Source: Mariprofundaceae bacterium (GTDB lineage: Bacteria; Pseudomonadota; Zetaproteobacteria; Mariprofundales; Mariprofundaceae). Taken from it: a DNA stretch of 10,335 bases. The DNA is taken from NCBI GenBank assembly GCA_027018975.1, contig JALUXN010000216.1, positions 1 to 10,335 on the forward strand, read 5' to 3'. The position numbers and the translations under genes are program-made. Below are positions 8,301 to 10,335 of the stretch, piece after piece; within the stretch, counting starts at the first letter, position 1; each line of letters begins with the position of its first letter. Below the pieces are notes generated by a model. That model was not told where the DNA came from. It worked only from the letters and a program-made list of their open reading frames with translations, and made no database searches.

Positions 8301-8351
8301 CGAAAAGTTGTCATCGATCCAATTGGCAGGGTTTATCCCGCCAATGATTAA
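5301..8351 (+). CDS. cas9: CRISPR-associated endonuclease Cas9, type II-C
   Basis: RNA-guided nuclease that cuts both DNA strands at sites matching the crRNA, using tracrRNA as scaffold. At 1016 residues it is of compact II-C size. Order of elements: RuvC-I VIGLDLGTNSIGWS (Asp8), arginine-rich bridge helix (about 55-82), alpha-helical recognition lobe, RuvC-II FIRVEMGRDL (Glu494), HNH with EIEHILPYSR (His575) and SENANKN (Asn598), RuvC-III DHRHHAVDA (His712, Asp715), then the C-terminal PAM-interacting part ending VVIDPIGRVYPAND. All catalytic residues are present. The HNH segment resembles Neisseria Cas9, and the whole, including GALHEETAYG and the C-terminus, resembles Parvibaculum lavamentivorans Cas9 as I recall it. 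I chose ATG 5301 because GGGGG(TGA) ends 5 nt before it; an in-frame ATG at 5289 overlaps that site and would add MGVN. It overlaps cas1 by 8 nt. PAM cannot be read from sequence. Confidence 0.98.
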   Translation: MANVIGLDLGTNSIGWSILETSDERGNHFTGIVASGVRIFQEGVDRTTTGAELSKNAARRTARGTRKLHKRRNQRREALKRLLVENRMLPSGETEWHELMQKNPYELRALGVEKKISLFELGRALYHINQRRGFKSNRKTGESDGKVASALVELEEKIQDSGFKTLGQYLNLLNTREQRIRGRYTKRSMYEQEFDYLWKQQAGHHRDELNDDLKNSIYYAIFYQRPLKNQKNLVGLCEFEKRQVVNAQGEKVWTGKKRSPKGTWYAQQFRLLQEINNLKVIDGTDEWQLADDLDLRDKLVAAMQKKKTMAYAAIRKLLFGKSDQPWEHIRFNLEEGGRDKLKGNDTEASLRAVLKKKYDSLSVEQRDSLIHDLLFIEDEDVLLRHYRGLGDSLGLTNEQVEKLSKIKLQDGYLHVSEKAIKKMLPHLEQGLKYSDAVEAAGYLRKDQQDESIIPQLGEPPQLRNPIVQKALYEVRKVVNAIVREYGKPDFIRVEMGRDLKQSAAQRRESSIQNARNRKRNEEIRNHLQKEYGIANPSRDDVIKFRLWEECHHQCPYTGQTISAEMLFSPEVEIEHILPYSRTLDDSYTNKTLCMSSENANKNNRTPYEAYHADEERYQIILARVRKFAPPFGYRKWNKFRQKEIDLDTFIERQLNDTRYISREVCKYLEPLVGKYHVQSGRGQMTATLRRLWGLNHILHESGEKTREDHRHHAVDAVVTALSTPKALKAVSAASKYGRLDKLSQEQFPMPWDDFRRDVEASIKSIIVSHRVTRKIHGALHEETAYGELKITDEKGQKLYAVRKPVSALSHKEITQIADEKIRGAISSYILQKGFDPKDKSDVAKALKEADKNPPKMRSGQPIRRVRLHKPFTKMLLLKNRQGKTYRAMQEGSNHHIVIYEYEDKKGRSKRGGHVVSMFEAAQRARRGEPIIQRKLVDGQRFVMSLSINELVQVPTGENEFEVYRVQKMNSDLTICLRSHTSAIITDKATRRFVKPNTLNGRKVVIDPIGRVYPAND

Positions 8352-9231
8352 ACGGATCGTCGAAATCTCAGCTGCCCCCACCTATATCTCGGTGAAAGAT
8401 ATGCAGCTTGTACTCAAACAGAAGGGGGAAATCATTGGTTCGATTCCGATTGAGGATCTCGGCGTGCTGATGGTAGACCACCCAGGCTGCACCTACAGCC
8501 ATGCTGCCTTGAATGAACTGCTTGCCAATAATGTCGCTGTGGTGATTTGCGGAAAAAATCATCATCCCAACGGTCTGTTGCTGCCGCTCGATACGCATTC
8601 CGTGCAGTCCGAGCGCTATCGGGTGCAAATCGCAGCCAAAGTACCGGTCAAGAAACGGCTTTGGAAGCAGCTTGTTCAGGCCAAAATCCGCCATCAAGCG
8701 TGGTGTCTGGATTGTTGCGAAAGAAAAGGCGGTGACGGATTGCGGGCTCTGGCCGGCAAGGTGAGATCCGGCGATGCAGAGAATCATGAGGCACAGGCGG
8801 CTGCACGTTACTGGAAAGCTTTGTTTGGCTCTGATTTTCGCCGCAAACGCGATGGGCTTCCGCCCAATGGGATGCTGAATTATGGCTATACAGTGCTTCG
8901 AGCGGCGGTGGCTCGTGCGCTTTGCAGCGGCGGATTGCATCCATCTTTTGGATTGCATCATCACAACCGCTACAACGCCTACCCGCTGGCGGATGATATG
9001 ATGGAACCCTTTCGCCCCATGGTGGATTCTCTTGTTTTCCGGCTATGGCAACAGGGCGATGTCTGCGTAACACAGTCGGTTAAGCAGGTGCTGCTGGGCG
9101 TACTGACGCAGGATGTGTGTTTGGGCGAGGATAAAAGACCGCTGATGAATGCATTGCATATGCTCTCAGCCAGTTTATATCGTGTACTCGGCGGAGATGC
9201 AGAATGTCTGGCGATTCCGGTGCCCGTCTAG
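8344..9231 (+). CDS. cas1: CRISPR-associated endonuclease/integrase Cas1
   Basis: Metal-dependent integrase that, with Cas2, inserts new spacers into the array. The 295-residue protein starts MIKRIVEISAAPTYISV, typical of type II Cas1. Predicted metal ligands are in place: Glu149 (NHEAQAAARYW), His206 (HPSFGLHHHN) and the acidic cluster in LADDMMEPFRP (217-221). The conserved GMLNYGYTVLRAAVARAL (176-193) is also present. The ATG at 8344 overlaps the cas9 end by 8 nt (AATGATTAA), and no strong ribosome-binding site precedes it, so translation is probably coupled to cas9. An upstream in-frame ATG at 8296 would add 16 residues encoded within cas9 and unlike the family. With no csn2 or cas4 nearby, the adaptation set is Cas1-Cas2 alone, as in subtype II-C. 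Confidence 0.97.
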   Translation: MIKRIVEISAAPTYISVKDMQLVLKQKGEIIGSIPIEDLGVLMVDHPGCTYSHAALNELLANNVAVVICGKNHHPNGLLLPLDTHSVQSERYRVQIAAKVPVKKRLWKQLVQAKIRHQAWCLDCCERKGGDGLRALAGKVRSGDAENHEAQAAARYWKALFGSDFRRKRDGLPPNGMLNYGYTVLRAAVARALCSGGLHPSFGLHHHNRYNAYPLADDMMEPFRPMVDSLVFRLWQQGDVCVTQSVKQVLLGVLTQDVCLGEDKRPLMNALHMLSASLYRVLGGDAECLAIPVPV

Positions 9232-9557
9232 TTTTTGGAGGATTTCGTTCGGTGTGGGTCGTAGCGATGTTTGACTTGCCCACGGACACCAAACTGGCTC
9301 GCAGGCATTATGCACAGTTTCGCAAAATGTTGCTCAAAGATGGTTTCGCTATGATGCAGTATTCGGTCTATATTCGGCATTGCGCAAGTGAAGAGAATGC
9401 TACGGTGCATTTCGAGCGCGTGAAACGCGCATTGCCGCCGGATGGAGAAGTTCGGCTGCTTCAGATCACTGACAAACAATTTGGCAGAATGCATGTTTAT
9501 TATGGCAAACGACGCAAAAAAACCGAACAGGGAGCTGTGCAGATTGAACTTTTTTAG
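9204..9557 (+). CDS. cas2: CRISPR-associated protein Cas2
   Basis: Cas2 is the small ferredoxin-like dimer that bridges two Cas1 dimers during spacer integration. The core begins WVVAMFDLPTDT (Asp24 is the conserved acidic residue after the first strand), continues with FRKMLLKDGFAMMQYSVYIRHC and DKQFGRMHVYYG, and ends in VQIELF, a C-terminal form I recall from related type II-C Cas2 proteins. ATG 9204 is chosen because GGAG lies 7 nt upstream (9193-9196) and the lead-in GGFRSVW resembles the G-Y/F-R-x-x-W before the first strand in relatives. This makes a 28-nt overlap with cas1. An alternative is GTG at 9252, ten nt after GGAGG (9237-9241), giving 101 residues. The gene is last in the cas operon. 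Confidence 0.95.
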   Translation: MSGDSGARLVFGGFRSVWVVAMFDLPTDTKLARRHYAQFRKMLLKDGFAMMQYSVYIRHCASEENATVHFERVKRALPPDGEVRLLQITDKQFGRMHVYYGKRRKKTEQGAVQIELF

Positions 9558-9574
9558 GACTGATATTCAAAACA

Positions 9575-9600
9575 GAAAGACCGGATTTCTCCAGTCTTTC
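9575..9600. terminator. Hairpin between cas2 and the array, possible bidirectional terminator
   Basis: gaaagaccgg (9575-9584) pairs with ccagtctttc (9591-9600) with one mismatch and a 6-nt loop. On the minus strand it is followed by TGTTTTG, and on the plus strand by ATGTGTTT. The T-tracts are imperfect. Its place between the convergent cas operon and leftward array transcripts suits a shared terminator. Confidence 0.5.
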
Positions 9601-9619
9601 ATGTGTTTACAGTATAGAT

Positions 9620-10245
9620 ATTGTATCTGACGGATGCCCGAAGCCAAGTCACAACCATCGGTACAGACGCAGCCGACACAAGCCAATTGTATCTGACGGA
9701 TGCCCGAAGCCAAGTCACAACATGATTCTTATGTTAGTTTTCGTGCCGTTATTGTATCTGACGGATGCCCGAAGCCAAGTCACAACCATTAGCGCTTGAT
9801 GTGATTGCAGCGTTAGATTGTATCTGACGGATGCCCGAAGCCAAGTCACAACATCCATCCGCGCCGGTGTGATCGAAGAGCGATTGTATCTGACGGATGC
9901 CCGAAGCCAAGTCACAACTTGACCAGAATCTTGACGCCTTGGTTGGTGATTGTATCTGACGGATGCCCGAAGCCAAGTCACAACAGCGCTGGCAAGGTGA
10001 CGATCTGGCGCGAAATTGTATCTGACGGATGCCCGAAGCCAAGTCACAACGCTGTAAACTGCACGCTATTTACATTCGTATTGTATCTGACGGATGCCCG
10101 AAGCCAAGTCACAACCGTAGGGCTGGGGTAAGTATGCAACGGCTATTGTATCTGACGGATGCCCGAAGCCAAGTCACAACCCATCGCTGCGCAGTCATTA
10201 CACTTAGCAATTGTATCTGACGGATGCCCGAAGCCAAGTCACAAC
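9620..10245 (-). CRISPR. Type II-C CRISPR array, 10 repeats and 9 spacers
   Basis: Ten identical 36-nt repeats start at 9620, 9686, 9751, 9817, 9883, 9949, 10015, 10080, 10145 and 10210. On the plus strand each begins ATTGTATCTGACGG and ends AAGTCACAAC. On the predicted crRNA strand each begins GTTGTGACTT and ends CAGATACAAT, the usual GTTGT...ACAAT form of II-C repeats. Spacers, left to right, are 30, 29, 30, 30, 30, 30, 29, 29 and 29 nt (the A that opens each repeat is invariant and counted in it). I see no degenerate terminal repeat and no spacer repeated within the array. No spacer obviously matches the rest of the window, though I could not search exhaustively. The minus-strand assignment follows from complementarity with the tracrRNA. 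Apparent open frames through the array are artefacts of the repeats. Confidence 0.98.
9686..10245 (-). promoter_or_regulatory. Repeat-embedded crRNA promoters (nine repeats)
   Basis: On the crRNA strand every repeat ends in TACAAT (5 of 6 to the -10 consensus), with TTGGCT (4 of 6 to TTGACA) 16 nt upstream. In plus coordinates these lie at offsets 0-5 and 22-27 from each repeat start, for example 10210-10215 and 10232-10237. Initiation about 7 nt downstream falls inside the next spacer to the left and would leave about 22-24 nt of guide, as described for Neisseria meningitidis. The TG of an extended -10 is absent here. The leftmost repeat (9620) has the same elements but no spacer beyond it. 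Confidence 0.65.
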
Positions 10246-10335
10246 GGTGTCGATCAGAGCGGTGCATGAAACCTGCTCAATCAAGTTTTTCAGGCACTGA
10301 ATCAGGAGCGCAATTGCCGAAAACGGCGCTAGCGG
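10246..10335. other. Flank on the promoter-proximal (leader) side of the array
   Basis: This 90-nt stretch lies upstream of the array in crRNA orientation and reaches the window edge. It is not AT-rich like a classical leader. I see no convincing sigma-70 promoter reading into the array. The only structure noted is a 4-bp palindrome, gccg-aaaa-cggc (10316-10327). No further repeat copy is present. No coding sequence can be supported here. Confidence 0.5.

Noticed and set aside
9600..9625. Plus-strand promoter driving the array from the cas2 side (TATAGAT at about 9613)
   Set aside because: No properly spaced -35 element was found, and plus-strand crRNAs would be identical in sense to, not complementary to, the tracrRNA anti-repeat.
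9715..10047. Minus-strand open frame of about 110 codons with a repeated TWLRASVRYN motif
   Set aside because: It is only the translation of CRISPR repeats; the protein periodicity equals the repeat unit.
9558..10335. csn2 or cas4 gene that would change the subtype
   Set aside because: The region contains only the hairpin, the array and a short flank; no such gene appears between maeB and the array either.

Overview
The window holds a complete type II-C CRISPR-Cas9 locus (about 4998-10245) next to three ordinary chromosomal genes. The flanking genes are an Atg22/UMF1-type MFS transporter, ferrochelatase (hemH) and a MaeB-type malic enzyme. All three are GC-rich and look proteobacterial, and the REP-like palindromes between hemH and maeB fit that. 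I cannot name the genus. The CRISPR part is visibly less GC-rich than maeB, which suggests horizontal acquisition next to maeB.

Layout. 1-1158 (minus): MFS transporter, running off the left edge, probably starting with TTG and overlapping the hemH stop by 4 nt. 1155-2192 (minus): hemH. 2193-2732: intergenic region with palindromic REP-like repeats. 2733-4997 (plus): maeB. 4998-5300: intergenic, carrying a tracrRNA gene on the minus strand (about 5245 to 5125) with a full-length anti-repeat, a strong intrinsic terminator and a plausible promoter. 5301-8351: cas9. 8344-9231: cas1. 9204-9557: cas2. 9575-9600: hairpin. 9620-10245: CRISPR array of 10 identical 36-nt repeats and 9 spacers of 29-30 nt. 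10246-10335: flank on the promoter-proximal side of the array.

How it works together. cas9, cas1 and cas2 overlap and form one plus-strand operon with no csn2 or cas4, which defines subtype II-C. The tracrRNA anti-repeat and its terminator read on the minus strand. The matching crRNAs must therefore also come from the minus strand, so the array is transcribed leftward, toward cas2. In that orientation every repeat ends in TACAAT, with a TTGGCT element 16 nt upstream. Each repeat therefore probably carries its own promoter, as described for Neisseria meningitidis type II-C. Cas9 is compact (1016 aa), keeps all RuvC and HNH catalytic residues, and resembles the Parvibaculum-type II-C proteins as I remember them. 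The system looks intact and probably functional. The most informative new details are the tracrRNA gene, the crRNA orientation, the repeat-embedded promoters, and the 55-bp divergent regulatory region between tracrRNA and cas9.
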